DNA of 64,000 bases from Telopea speciosissima (lineage: Eukaryota; Streptophyta; Magnoliopsida; Proteales; Proteaceae), in assembly GCF_018873765.1 (NCBI RefSeq), contig NC_057916.1, positions 13,846,001 to 13,910,000 on the forward strand, in the 5' to 3' direction. Within the stretch, counting starts at the first letter, position 1. The number at the start of each line of letters is the position of its first letter. Of the stretch, positions 34,947 to 47,499 are shown piece by piece. The translations under genes and the position numbers were made by a program. A model generated the notes under the pieces. That model was not told where the DNA came from, ran no database searches, and saw only the letters and a list, made by a program, of their open reading frames with translations.

Positions 34947-37310
34947 GGCTAAGAACTACGTTTCTTCCTTCGGAGAGAAGAAGAAATGTGCTGAGATAGT
35001 ACACAAGAGCCACACAGACACACAGGAGTCCACAGAAATGAACGCAGGGCGTAAGAAGGTGGGTGAGTCCTTTTAGACGCTTATACTGACAGTTATAAAT
35101 GAGGCGTTTAAAGTCTCAAACACCTGTCAAATTTTTTTTCTACGACTCCTTTAAGTTGATTCTTATAGTAGAAGTTTCCTTTATTATGTTGTGTTTGGAT
35201 GCCAAAAAAATAAAAAACATCTAGAACTCTATTAGCAAAAACGTGTTTACCGTTTTAAAAGCGTTTCTTGTATTTTACCGTTTTAAACATGTTTTGCCCT
35301 ATGTTTCTCAAACATATACAAAAAAAGGGTAAACGACAAACGGCAAACGGTAAGCATTTCCGTTTTAGAACAAGTTCCTATTTTTAAAAACTTTAAACTT
35401 GTTGAACAATGACTTACTTGACCGACCATATCTCTCTCTTGAACTTCGATCGACTTGATTCTTTCACCGACGTAAATGTGACTCGAATGGCTACATTTTT
35501 CATGATATCATCTTCAACTCAAGGTCAATGCATGAACATCGAATTTAGAAACATGTAATTCAAATAAAAATTTCTTAATTTATATGAGAATAGTGCCATT
35601 TTCTGAAATATAAACGTTTAAAACCCGTACCGTCCATTTTCCGTTTTTTCATTCTTTTTTTATTTTTTTTATTTGATCGTCTATTTATAATTTTTTACTG
35701 TTTAAAACCCGTATCGTAAGACCCCGTTTTTTGTTTTTGTCAATCCCCTTTTTTCTAATTATGATCTAAAATAGTAAAGAAAAGAATCTAGAAGGATTTT
35801 TACTAAATAATAGAAACATTTTTAGGACCTAGTTTCTCTTCTCACATGGTGAATTGAGAAGCTCTTCACCTACCCTATCTACTGGGCCTTTGAGTGGAGG
35901 GAAAAGTTATTTCGGACCATGAACTGATGAACAATAGGGGTTGGGAGTTAATGATGAATCGAGTACATTCACAGTTTCACATCATCTTTGGTGAAAAGAT
36001 TCTTAACGGAAAACTTAATCGAACATTTTACTGAGACATAACTGTTTCTTCATCTTGTTGCATGGAGTCTTGACAGAATGCGACCTTATTGTCCAGAGCA
36101 TTGGATTTAGGTATCGGTATCTGTATTGGCTGATGATACATATCGGTATCAACGGTGATCAATACATAGACAACACTAATATGTATCCGGCCGATACTAT
36201 CAGAGGAACGAACCTAAAGAATATAATTCTTAGCCAGGGCAGCCCAGCCATGTCCGAACTTGCTAGACCTGGATCAATAATTGAATGGGCTGAGCCAAGT
36301 CATGGGCTTGGTACGTGATGGGCTAGTATACTGCTTCAGTCCCTCTTTGGACCTCCTTCAATTTGTACAATTGCTCCATTAAGATTTTTTTATAAATGAA
36401 AGCAATATCTGCTCGTCATGAGGCATACATTAGAAGATTTTTCTTTTTTTTTGGTTTTTAGGTAAGAGGCATACATTAGAAGATGACTTGGCACTAATGT
36501 AGATATTCTCTTTATCCTTTCTTAATGATATTTTTATTTCTTTTATAAAAAAAAAAAAAGGGAAAATTTTCATACACGACCATGTAAGTATGCACGGTTG
36601 TGTCCCCTCTCACAAAGAGTTGGAAAAATCATAAACCCTCACCCATTAATTAATGCCTTGAAACTCCTACCCTCTCACATACACCCAAAAAAAAAATGAC
36701 TTGACACTATACTGATATTTCTACCAATTATCACATCACAGGCATTCCATGACCTGCAACACCCTTCTTGTTTTCCATACCTTAATTCAATGGCATTAGA
36801 AACGCAAGAGTTGTGTACGAAGTTTAAAAATGTGGAATCGGCCGACCCAATCCCACATTGCTATTGATCCGAATCAGTTCTTTGACCGATTTCTGCATTT
36901 GAATCGGCTCAGTTACTTGAAGTTATGTACTACTTTTTATTTTTAAACAATCTTCAAGGTTGCAGCTTCTAATGCAAGTACCTCTTCTTTCCAGCTACAA
37001 TCATATCCCCTTCAACTGCCTCATTCTTCTTCATCTCCTATCTTTCAACAAAAGGATGGGAACATCCTGAGGTCCAGATCAAACTTCTTGAAGCCATTTT
37101 CTAAGGTGGGGCTGATTTCCAGCCTAAAAGGAATTTGCCCAAATGCCAAAATAAAACTTCAAAAATTCAGTCAAAAAGTAGCACTTTTCTAAACAGAAAT
37201 GAAAGGCCAAAAATACAAGGGAATTTGCAAATACATGAGAGGATGTGTGAATAAATCTAAGTAAAACCCTACCATGTAAACAAACTATATCGTTTCTTAG
37301 ATATACATTC
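34947..37310. other. Intergenic, repetitive
   Basis: Includes the F-box gene's upstream side, then AT-rich DNA. Around 35180-35740 there are repeated GTTTAAAACCCGTACCG / CGTTTTAAA blocks in both orientations, suggesting an old DNA element. The stretch 36095-36200 shares TATCGGTATC-type wording with about 2460-2520. No gene is seen. Confidence 0.4.
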
Positions 37311-37321
37311 AATCAAAAATA

Positions 37322-37476
37322 AGGCGTACCCAATGCACGTGGCTCCCGCCACTGTAGGGTCTGGGGAGGGTCATAATGTACAAAGCCTTACCCCTGCTTT
37401 CGCAGAGAGACTGTTTCCAAACTTGAACCCATAACCACTTGGTCACAGAGCAACCTTATCATTGCACAAGGCTCAG
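37322..37476 (-). mobile_element. Au-type SINE
   Basis: Full-length-looking minus-strand copy: the 3' end at AAGGCGTACCCAATGCACGT, the body GGGTCTGGGGAGGGTCATAA, and the tRNA-like 5' end (reverse complement of GGTTGCTCTGTGACCAAGTG). It is flanked by TCAAAAATA on both sides (37313-37321 and 37477-37485), a target-site duplication. It lies about 900 bp beyond the CUE-gene stop. Confidence 0.85.
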
Positions 37477-37837
37477 TCAAAAATACTACAAATTTTTCCT
37501 AGAAAAGAAGAGGGGAGGCAAAGAGAAGGGGGGGGGGGGGGAGGGTGGTAGAGCATTGAAGGATGACCCTCTCATTGTTATAAAGCTATAGATAGCTCTA
37601 GAAGATGAACTAAAGTTGTTCTTTTTTTTCTTCCAACCCCTCCTCCCCCCCCCCCTCCTCTCTTTTAACAGTGTCGTCTAATCATGACGATGGATCTTCA
37701 TTTCAATTTGAGAAAGACAAAAAGAAAAACCAAGAGAGAACCAATAAAAAACTAAAATAAATCATCATATGACTGACAGCAAAATCACCTTAATTGATGA
37801 GCCAACAATACATAACTGGAGATACATTCATCCCCAA

Positions 37838-38062
37838 ACCATTTCCACCAAAGTAAGCAAATATAAAGTAAAAACTATTACAGGTCAACTAGACCCCTCT
37901 TTCACCCCAAACCATTTCCTTTCATCAAAGTAAGCAAATACAAAGTAAAAACTATTACAGGTCAACTAGACCCCTCTTTCACCCCAAACCATTTCCTTTC
38001 ATCAAAGTAAGCAAATACAAAGTAAAAACTATTACAGGTCAACTAGACCCCTCTTTCACATC
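37838..38062. repeat. 77-bp tandem repeat, three copies
   Basis: Three head-to-tail copies with a 77-bp period, each containing AAGTAAGCAAATACAAAGTA and AGGTCAACTAGACCCCTCTT. Copies 2 and 3 are identical as far as I can see; copy 1 lacks a few bases and has scattered changes. It lies 300-540 bp downstream of the CUE-gene stop codon, possibly in its 3' untranslated region. There are no spacers and no cas-like genes, so it is not a CRISPR. Confidence 0.9.
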
Positions 38063-38373
38063 AAATTTACATCATAAACTATGCCAACAAGCTCTATTCC
38101 TAGGTCACTGCAAATCAAAACAGGTAATCGTTTAGTGCAATGCAAGCAACTTCACGGAAAAGCCTGAAGCTTATACGATGATTGCCAGTTGAGTAACTAG
38201 ACCTGAAACATCTACACCAGCTGCATATGGTTTAATTTTAAAGCTGGCTAGCAGAGACTACTCTAACATTCATGAACCTTGCTTTTTACGCAAGTTCATC
38301 CCTACTGAGAGTATCAAGAACAAATAGTAAAACACAAACTGAACAAGAAGGTATGGAACGAAGACAAATTTCC

Positions 38374-41300
38374 CTAAAATACATCTGGGTGAAAATGCTC
38401 TGGAATAGAGCTACTCTCTTGTGCCCTCTGCAGATGAAGCTTCAATGTGTAATTATTCAGCTGCAAGAAAACAACAAATTTTCTAATCAATTCCTCTCAT
38501 CAAATATGTTCTAAACTTACTTTTATGTTGAAGAGGAACTTTGTCTAGAATCCAAGTTAATGGACTTGGCACCAATATTAGGATGGTCCGGTGCCCTGTT
38601 AGATATTGTAATCTAAGCTACAAGAACTCCATACTACATGGTTTACACTTTACACACACTACAACCGTGTAGAATCCTATATAAGATCATATCAATCAAT
38701 GGTTCAATAATATAACTAAAATACGTGCATATAAATATTATACATAATAGTATAGATACTATTAATGGAGAAGTTGATTGTAGAAATGATCATAAAATAT
38801 ATATATATATATATAGATCCTAACCCAGGCTACGAAAAAGTTGGATTAGGCCCCAAAGTTGCAACCCCCCAACTCCTACAAGCTTTACAATCCCAGCCAT
38901 CTCTTCGTATTCTGTCAGTGCCTTATCCTCTTTATTCACTTCTTGTTTCCACGACTGCTGCCAGGTGAATGGAGTTCTGAAAGGCCAGCTACTGTTCACA
39001 TCAGGAGCTTAGGTGGAATTCCAGAACACTATCATCTCACTTCACCCGCTGCTACTGGGCCAAAAACTGACAGGATATTTGGGAAGGGGGGAGAGAGAGG
39101 GACAGGTGAAAAAGTCACAAATAATCAATAGGGATAACTGGTACTTCTGAGAGTGCAGGGCTGAATGGACAGACAGAAGGCATGTGGTCAACCCACACAC
39201 AGTAAGACATAACAAGATAAGGTTGATCAGGTTTTCTCTAATCAAGGTTGGACACAAATATTTAGCACTATTGTAATGATAAGAAAACTAAACTACTGCA
39301 TAATAGAATTAAAGAAACTTAGTATACCATAAAAGAAGACAGAACTATGCTTATAATAGCTTTAAAGATACTGTCAAAAGGCGTACCAAGTGCACGAGGC
39401 TCCTGCCATTGCAGGGTTTAGGGAGGGTCATAATGTACGCAGCATTACTCCTGTTTAGCGGAGAGGCTGCTTCCAGACTCGAACCCACAACCAATAGGTC
39501 ACAATGGAGCAACCTTACCGTTGCACCAAGGCCTGCCTTGGCTTTAAAGATACCATAGCATCCCATAAAAGAAAAGAAAAAACTAGGGGCACAAGGAATC
39601 AACATAAATTTAATCAACTACCTCCAAAGTTTGTAACTGTTCTTGGTACTGGCTAAGCACATGCTTCAACTGCTGCACTTCCCTCGCCTTATCCTCTTGC
39701 TCCAAATTACGTTCATGCTGGATGGCAACTGCTCTCTTTAGTATTTGATTGTCCCTTAACAGGCTGTGCAGATGCTCTCTAAGAGAAGTGAGCTCCTGCT
39801 GTTCCATGAAAAGGACAACAACAAAGAAAATAGACACATTTGTGAGAGCAGAACCAATATACAACTTACTATTGCAGTACGGCAAAGACATGGAGAATCA
39901 ATAAAGTTTGTACCTCCTCTGAGGCCCTTGCATGAGCAACAACATTCCTTTCGAAAGCCTCCAAGATTCTAGTGGCACGACTCCTGGCATCATCAAGATC
40001 CGCAGCATTCATCATTTCTTGCACAAAAACATCCACCCAGGCAGACCCATCTTTGGGGTTTATAGATTCAGAAGTTGAAGTTTTGCTATGTAATTCTTCA
40101 ACATTCTGCTCAGATGTCTGACAACTTTCACCGCCTGGCACATCAATACCAAAAATCAGCATGTAAAGCGGTCTAAAATAAAATACTAGCTTTTATCACT
40201 TATAACAACTTTATAATGTAAAACATAGAAAATTAAATAAAATAAAAACAAGAAACTATTCTCTTACCTGAAGCATCGGGTCCATTAGCAACCAACATAG
40301 AATCAAGGCTCTGCGGAACATTTTCCCCAGAGACATTGCTGAGGCAAAGTGCATTCAGGCTCTCAATGGCATCATCAATCTTTTGATTTTTTGCATTTAG
40401 AACAGTTTCCACCAACTAAACAGTCACCCAAACAAAAACAAAAAAGAGTAAGAAGTTCAATTCAATTTTCAAAATATGCACTCTCTAGTCCTTATGGTCA
40501 TAACTTAAAAACCAGAAAAGGACACCTTTTTTTTATCACAATTTGGGCTGGCTCTTTAATCCACTAGTCGCTTAAGGGAAGAATTTGTATTATATCCAAC
40601 GAGTTTAAATCTCTACAGTCTTTAATACTTATCCACATCTAACACACAGGAACATTCTCAAGGTCTCATTTTTCAAACTCCATAAAACAGTAGTGTCATT
40701 GATTTCTGGATTGACACAAGTATTGAGGCCTACAATCCCCCGATACACTCTATGATTCACAAGCATGGGCATGCAATGAAGTGTCCCATCTACCAAAGTA
40801 ATAATGACACAAAACATTATAACATAGTTAACATTTCTGAACGATGGATTCAAATTTTCAAACATGGCACATAGTCTATGACATAAAGGCAAAACCACCT
40901 TTTCCCTCTTAAAGATAGAACTCAGAATTTTCCTCCGATATCCCTGCCAGAAAATCTGAGAACCATGCGTAAGAGATATCATTGACTGAAAGTTCAATTG
41001 AAACACTCGCTTATCAAATAACTTTCACACTTTCCCTAAGTATGTTGCTGCATCAAATTGATGCCTCTTAAAAGGTCTAGAAGCAGTCATGGGATCGCAA
41101 ATTCAAGGGTGGATTTATAACCTCAACATAAGGATCCTTCACACCATTCAAAGATAAGCATCACAAATATAGATAGGTAGAATTAATCACGAGGTCTTCC
41201 ACCATTTGATGGATTAATACATCATTAGATGTTTCCATTTATACATTTTTGATGCGGTTCAGGAAGATAAATGAAAAAGGCACAGTTTAGCTTAAATAAG

Positions 41301-41915
41301 CTAAAATAATAAAAAAATTATGATTCTCCTTCCACACAGAATAGATTATCCAAAGCTAGGAAAAACTGTTATTAACTCACTCCCTACATAAACTAGAACG
41401 TAAATATCTCTGCTGTTAGAGAGTATACACAGACTGAATCACATCAACATAATAATAATGCAAATGAATGCTTCATGCTCCAAGGCATATATACTAATTT
41501 AATGAAAATAAAACACAAATGTATTAGAGCTGTATACATTAAAGGATATGGTGATAAATGTTTAATGAAGAGAAAACCCACGGGAAAGCTAAAATGAAAA
41601 CGCGAAACAGAGTTTCTTCGAATTGAATAAGATGGGGATAAAATAAAAAAGCAGAAATTTCAATTTTTCTCAGACATAGAATTCAGCAAATTTAGGATAA
41701 AAGAAAATCAGATTCAGGGAACGTACCTCCCGATCCATGGCAGGGAACATTCGCAGTAAGATGGAGACCTTATCTTCAGATCCTAACCCGAAATCAGAAG
41801 AGCGGATCGGAGAACCAAAAGTCGAACACCTAGCTCTCTTAGCTGATGAAGACGGCGTAGAAGATCCGAAGATTTCTTCGAACCCCAGCCGCTTACCGCA
41901 AACACCAGCAGACAT
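38374..41915 (-). CDS. CUE-domain protein (ubiquitin system component)
   Basis: Five exons, minus strand: 41915-41727, 40415-40268, 40134-39914, 39798-39622, 38460-38374 (stop TAG). All have GT-AG borders, phases agree, and the total of 822 bp gives 273 aa. The start MSAGVCGKRLGFEEIF matches the family's N-terminus. Exons 1-2 form a CUE domain (about aa 50-88: ILLRMFPAMDRE joined to LVETVLNAKNQKIDDAIESL), a small helical domain that binds ubiquitin. Exon 3 has a conserved acidic block (WVDVFVQEMMNAADLDDARS). Exons 4-5 form a coiled coil (HLHSLLRDNQILKRAVAIQH ... QYQEQLQTLEV) and the conserved end SSSIPEHFHPDVF. This order matches plant proteins such as Arabidopsis At5g32440/At1g80040 (from memory), annotated only as CUE proteins. 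The exact role is unknown. The acceptor of exon 4 may be three bases further in (CAG/CAG ambiguity). Confidence 0.92.
39372..39540 (-). mobile_element. Au-type SINE in CUE-gene intron 4
   Basis: Complete-looking SINE on the minus strand, with the tRNA-like 5' end (reverse complement: CTTGGTGCAACGGTAAGGTT, GCTCCATTGTGACC, GTGGGTTCGAGTC) and the 3' body ending GTACGCCTTTT. The flanks are the same 13 bp, GCTTTAAAGATAC, at 39359-39371 and 39541-39553. It lies 81 bp from exon 4, on the donor side of the intron. Confidence 0.9.
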
Positions 41916-42631
41916 CGCCACCAAACCCTAGTACCCGGAAAAACCCTAGGGTTTTGATCGGAACGTAAACGAAAACGATTAAAATGATAAATTTCAGAGA
42001 TTTGTAGGGTTTCTGAACCTCTTCTTCTTCCAGAAACCCTGAATCAGTAAAGCTCAAATGAATTGTAAAACCGATTTATCGGTCTTCGATTCAGCAATTC
42101 GTACAATAATCTCTCCTAATAATTTCTTACTTCTTCTGGTTTATATTTCCTTTTCAACAAATAATTTAAGAATATTTACCAAAACCATGAACTCCGTTGC
42201 TGTTGTCCCAAGCTTGGCATTCGCAGGGGATGAGAGGAAATTTTGCAGTCATGGAGAGGAGAAAGAGGAGATTCTGTTCCTTCCTTCCATTTAAAACTTT
42301 TTCTCCGAAATAAAAAAATGTTGCCGTGCAGCTGTGTTTTTTTTAAATTCGATAGAGTATCTCGCGAGCTACCCAAACTAAAATGGTCCTATGGACTGGA
42401 CTCTTCTGGTATTTTGATAAGAAATGTATAGAGATCATGTGGCGTTAGTATGGTATTCCCATTTCTCCATCGAAGCTAACGAACGGTGTGGATAGTTTTA
42501 CATTTTTGATATGGTGGGTAGAGACGTAGAGTTTCAAGGAATCGGAGCTTTTAATGGACCCCTAGCATGAGACAAGAGCAAAGAAGTCAGATGCTGTATT
42601 CTCATGGATAAAAGTGAAAAGATAGAAATGT
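41916..42631. other. CUE-gene promoter region
   Basis: Upstream of the minus-strand CUE gene. It contains no gene. The leader near 41930-41960 has repeated CCCTAG/CCCTAA (minus-strand AGGGTTT-type telobox) motifs, common in plant housekeeping-gene leaders. No clear TATA box was seen. Confidence 0.4.
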
Positions 42632-42703
42632 GATCGCAGTGGGATTCGAACCCACGACCTTTAGATTCGGAGTCTAACGCGATATCCACTCCGCTATGCG
42701 ATC
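42632..42703 (-). tRNA. tRNA-Arg (anticodon CCG)
   Basis: A 72-nt cloverleaf on the minus strand. The acceptor stem GATCGCA pairs perfectly with TGCGATC; the D arm is AGCGGAGTGGATATCGCG; the anticodon stem GTTAGA/TCTAA encloses loop CTCCGAA with CCG at 42670-42668; the T arm is GTGGGTTCGAATCCCAC. No intron. T-rich DNA follows downstream for Pol III termination. It reads CGG codons as arginine. Confidence 0.95.
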
Positions 42704-43870
42704 CCCGCTTTATGCGGAAACCCTTCAAGCTCGTGTACATATTACCTCTAATAACTAATACTATTGAAGGTAGTAATCACAGTTGATTAGAATATTTAAA
42801 AAGTAATCTCTATTATCCAATAATTGATATTTATATCATGGAAAAGGTTTTCTTCACAAGTTCACATGAAATGACCCATCCGGAGGAGGGTACGCTAGCA
42901 TTTTTGTGCTTATCTCTTTCCTTTTCACATGAAATGACCCTGCGAGAACGAGTATATCCTAACGTGCATTTCTGTGTTTATCTCTTTCCTCTTCACATGA
43001 TATGACCCTCCCATGTCTGATATCATTTCATTGGAACTCTACTATGCCGTTTGTTCAAAGAACCCTCTCCTTTGTATCATTGTAATTATTATAATTATTT
43101 TTGTTTTTTTACCTGTTTATGATTTTAAGTATCATTTTCATGAATGCAAATTTCTTCCTTTTTTTGAATTATTATTATTATTATCTTAAACATATTTTGT
43201 TTTTTCCCATGTTTTGCTTCATGGACTCCTTTGCATGGAAAATATTGTTTTGCAAGCTAGTTGCAAACAATATAAATTAGACTAAGTTTTCCTTTAGTTA
43301 TGGTGAATGAGAATCCATTCATTGTGGTGGGCTTAATATGCTCACAAGAGTATTGGGAGGGTACTTTGAGGAACATGTTAAAACCATATAGGGGTTTTGT
43401 GAACCCTAGGAGGGTGGTTGAACATTTACCGCACGATGGAGGAAAACTTTGTCCATATGAGTTCATAAAATGAGCATACAATCAAAATCCAAACTTGAAG
43501 GCAATGTGCTTTATAAAAAATGAAAATACCCAAAAAAAATAAAATAATAAATCTAAAAGAGCTTTCAAATTCCAATTAGTGATAGACATATACTTTTATA
43601 AAACACCGATTCATTTAATTGTATGGTAATTTCTACAAAACAAATTACTAAGAAGTGGAAGGCTTCTAAAACAATCACTCTTTCAACAATGTGACCAATG
43701 AGTGATAAGGCATAAATATTGGGTATGAGGGAATTTCTCTAGGCCGGCCAGATTTTGAATTTGATGGTCTATCTAATTTGTTTAGTCTATGATGTATAAA
43801 ATCCCCCTTCTTTCTTGAATAGACCAAGTTATTATATTGGTAATAATTTTTTCTTAAAAGATGATATGGA
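42704..43870. other. Intergenic, no gene seen
   Basis: Between 42870 and 43030 the phrase CTTATCTCTTTCC-TTTTCACATGA-ATGACCC occurs twice about 75 bp apart, with a third partial match. It looks like decayed copies of the foldback family at 2695 and 45540. The rest is AT-rich without a recognisable gene. Confidence 0.4.
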
Positions 43871-43890
43871 CAACATGTCCAACTTAGTTT

Positions 43891-45442
43891 TTTTTTTTTT
43901 TGTTCAAGAAAAGGCAGCAACAGCTACCCAAACCGCTTTATTAAGAAAACAAACCGGGAGAAATCCTGCACAGTGATACAATTGGGTGGGGATAACCACC
44001 TGACTCTAGAAATACCTAAACCAGAAGCACCCGTTGCCAACATATGGGCTTCCCTATTAAGGGAACGGGGGACAAAACCAAACAACACCTGCTGAAACTG
44101 AGAGCACAAAGACATAATGTCCTCAGCTACAATTCTAGCAGCCCAGTCCAAAGACCCAGAAGACAACTTCAAGAAGTTCACTAAAGACAAGCAATCTGAA
44201 AAAACAGAAATATTACTAAGACCTAAGCTACACCCCATCAGTAGAGCATCACGAACCGCCTCAGCCTCCATCATCAACGCTGAAGCACCAAGGCCATGTT
44301 TGCATTTTGCTACAACAAATTTTCCTCGCCAATTGCGTATAATCACTCCCCTTCCACCTGTGTCGCCATTAGTGGACCATGCACCATCTGCATAGATAGT
44401 AAAACATCTTTCAGTAAAACAGAATCTATCTGTAGAGCCATTAGAAACAGTAGAATGATTATGTGTGCTGCTGTCCTTCTCCAAACACAGGCGCCCTTCC
44501 TCAACCAGCAAGCTTGCTGCCTTAACTGTTGCTAACACAGAGCAAGGAACCTGCTGGAAAACAAACATGTTTCTATGCTTCCAGATCTGCCAAACCAGTG
44601 ATAGAGATTTTTTGAATAGCTTTTACCTCAAAAGCAGAAAAATGCTCCCTAAGTTTGTCGGCAGCCCATTGGCCCGTATTCCCTTGTATTAGATCCGAAA
44701 CCCAAGTAACTCTATCACTTGGCATACTTGTGACCTTACCTTCTAGCATAGTAGGGACCCAAGCATCCCTGAAAATATATACTAGTAGTTTTCCCATCTC
44801 CTATCCGGCTCCGAAGACCTTTAAGTAATAAGTCTCTCCCCTTGAGTAAACTATGCCAAGCCCAAGAGTTACGCTGCCGAGGGGAACAATCAACAAACCT
44901 AGAATGGGGGAAATATTTTCCTTTTAGAACCCTAGCCCACAAGGCATTTTTATTATTCAGCAATCTCCAACTGTGCCTAGCAAGAAGAGCAAGGGCAAGG
45001 CACCGAAAATCTCTAAAACCCAACCCTCCATCCTTTTTACTTTTACATAGATGTTCCCATTTAATCCAAAAAACTCATTTGTCTTGTCCATCCTTCCACT
45101 AAAACCAGTTGACTGCTTGAGTAAGGAGGCGACATATAGACAAAGGGAGTTCAAACATAGACATGACATAGGATGGTAGACAAGAAGCTACAGACTTGAT
45201 CAGGGTTTCCTTTCTAGCTGCAGAGAGTAAGTTACCCTTTCAACCAGCCAGCTTTGAATGAACCTTGTCAACAATATCCGAAAAAATTAACCTCTTAGGT
45301 CTACCAAAATCAGTGGGAATACCTAAATACTTGCCATGGTTGTCCACCTCTTTAAAGCCCAGTAAAGAGCTGATTGCAGTCCTAGATGAGCCATGGTTGC
45401 TTGGGGACTATTGTAATGCCTCTGGTCAGGAGGTGAATTTTG
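43891..45442 (-). mobile_element. 5'-truncated L1-type LINE
   Basis: Reading on the minus strand, the order is the end of a reverse-transcriptase ORF, a zinc-finger-like zf-RVT region (RCLALALLARHSWRLLNNKN ... ALWARVLKGKYFPHS, about 44990-44850), and a plant LINE RNase H-like domain (FTIYADGAWSTNGDTGGRGV ... MMEAEAVRDALLMGCSLGLS, about 44400-44220). A poly(A) tail follows, seen as a T run at 43888-43901. It is flanked by ACATGTCC(A)ACTTAGTTT on both sides (43873-43890 and 45443-45459), an ordinary LINE target-site duplication. The 5' part with endonuclease and most of the RT is missing, and the ORF is broken by frame changes between the zf-RVT and RNase H parts. Inactive. Confidence 0.9.
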
Positions 45443-45539
45443 ACATGTCCACTTAGTTTGAGCACTGGTTGTTTATCTATATGGCATATAATAGTGTCCA
45501 TGCTGAAAAACTTCCATTCTAAACTTGTTCTTATATAAT

Positions 45540-45720
45540 TTATGGGACAAAGAATGCTGACAGGTTGCATAGTGTACGCTAGAGTCTCTCTCTCTCTCTC
45601 TCTCTCTCTTCTATGAAACGACATATATGTCCTTTATTGTGGGAGGAAAGAGATAGACATAGGGAGGCGATAGCATTTGCTATGCAGTCAGACAAGGAGG
45701 TCAATCCCATAATATATGTA
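45540..45720. mobile_element. Foldback MITE, same family as 2695-2929
   Basis: Inverted arms around GACAGGTTGCATAGTGTACG ... TTTGCTATGCAGTCAGACA, with a CT microsatellite (about 45586-45609) on the left arm and AAAGAGATAGACATAGGGAGG on the right. The same blocks, in the same arrangement, make up the element at 2695-2929. The outer ends are less well preserved. No coding capacity. Confidence 0.6.
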
Positions 45721-46593
45721 ACTCACTTTTTAAGATCATAATATGCTTTTATGTTAAAAGATAATGACTTTGAGAGAGAACCACTAAATTATTTGTAATT
45801 CTAGCAAAAAAAAAAAAAAAACAAAAAATCAATCCAATGCATTGGCAAAAGTTCTAAAAAACGTACTTGCAGATATTGGAACCGATACTTTTTTCATCAA
45901 TAGCGAGTATGGGTTGATTCATGTTACTTGACATTGTCCTAAATATCATATACGTTGCCTCCACTGATGCAATTGGGACAAATGTGAATTGATCTCCAAG
46001 ATATTTTTTGCTTTCAGAAGTAGTAGTACACTCTTCTACTATGCCCTTACAAGTTCTACAATTTGTGCTTAGACTCAAAACAAACCTTCAAAGGGAATTG
46101 GTAAAACAAAATTCTTAAAGAAGAAGAATACTAGTGTATTTATTAGAAACACACTTGGTAAGGACATTTTTATATAGAGGAAGATACACCCCTTAAAACG
46201 TGGATAGGTCTCTCAGAGAAAGAAGTTTTAGAAAACCAGCTCTTACCGACGTCGATAAAACCTTATTTCGTGTCGACCAGTCCGATGTTCAATAAACAAA
46301 TGTTAACGTTGAGAAAATGTCATGACATTGGTAAAGGATTTTTTAGGAACCCCCTTGGAGGCAAGAAAGCATAGTGAGTTTTTCCTTCATGGAACCTTAC
46401 CTTTGTAATTTACATTATGATGTATAAACCTCACTTCACTCTTTTCCAAATCCAATGTGGGCTTCAAGTTTATTCACTCGCTTTGCAATAAACAACATTT
46501 GGAAGGTCTTGGATTTGATATTTATGGGAGACCAAACAACTCAAATACAAAATGAGATATTTTGAAACTTCTTTTCATTCTAAAATTCATTTA
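45721..46593. other. Intergenic, no gene seen
   Basis: AT-rich; contains an A run at about 45807-45822. The minus-strand frame 45854-46078 has no recognisable similarity and no splice context that I could support. Confidence 0.4.
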
Positions 46594-46938
46594 GGCTCCG
46601 TTTGGCTGCAAGGGGGATTAAAGGGAAGGGAAGTGAAATTTTCATACTTAAAAAATGAACTTTTTTTCATCATTACCCCATGTGACAGCATGTGACAATA
46701 TATCTAACTCCAAATCATTCCATATTTGGTTATTGAATTTCACTTTACTTTGCATCCATTTCCCTTTGGTTTAAAATGTAAAATAAATATTACATATAAA
46801 ATGTATCTTTTCTAGATATGGTAAGAAAATTAATTAATTTATACAATCACATGGGATAATGATTACAAAAATTTCTTTTTTAGGTTTGAAAATTTTCCCT
46901 TCCCTTCCCTTTAATTCCCCTTGCAACCAAACTGAGCC
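46594..46938. mobile_element. Tourist-type (PIF/Harbinger) MITE
   Basis: Inverted ends GGCTCCGTTTGGCTGCAAGG (left) and GGCTCAGTTTGGTTGCAAGG (reverse complement of the right), each followed by GGGAATTAAAGGGAAGGGAA-like sequence. Flanked by TTA on both sides (46591-46593 and 46939-46941), the 3-bp duplication of PIF/Harbinger elements. 345 bp, AT-rich core, no ORF of its own. Confidence 0.85.
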
Positions 46939-46941
46939 TTA

Positions 46942-47499
46942 AATCCAATAACTTATTTATTGTGTGTAATATGTGCGAAAAAAACATTTCACAAAATGCA
47001 AAAATATCTATTAAAATAGATGTAAATTTCATATTGTAGTTAAATTTTTGGTTTATATTGGAGAAGCCCCAAAAAAGCTTAAGTCCCAATTGGATGAGTC
47101 AAAAATCATGTCAGTAGCGGCAGAGCAGGTCTCAACAAAGTTTAAAAACTTAGAATTAGACATGGGATTGACCTCCAACGATTTCGATCAAAATCGTATA
47201 AGAAACCGCCCTAGAAACCAAGTATGGATCGTAGAATTGGAATCTGAAAGAAAGAAACAAATATTTCCAAAGCTCTATGATTTCTTTTGACATGCCACTT
47301 GTAGATCTAGTTATAAGAGATAAGTTTCATGGATTTTTTTTGGGGGGTTATTTTACAGGTAATAATATAGAAAAATTGTAAAAAAATGAGGATCCAAGTG
47401 CATTATAGCTGACAAAAGAGGGATTAATAATCATAAATAATTGGAGAACGGACTTTGACATAAAACAAAATCTTAAATTTAGCATTAGATGAACATCAA
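46942..47499. other. Intergenic, no gene seen
   Basis: A plus-strand frame at 47048-47290 (SVAAEQVSTKFKNLELDMGL in its middle) is open for 80 codons but matches nothing I know. It has no neighbouring exon and is left unannotated. Confidence 0.35.

Noticed and set aside
37838-38062. Regular repeat resembling a CRISPR array
   Set aside because: Head-to-tail 77-bp units with no spacers, in plant nuclear DNA and without cas genes: an ordinary tandem repeat.
47048-47290. 80-codon plus-strand ORF near tRNA-His
   Set aside because: Readable but with no recognisable match or exon neighbours; probably part of a repeat.
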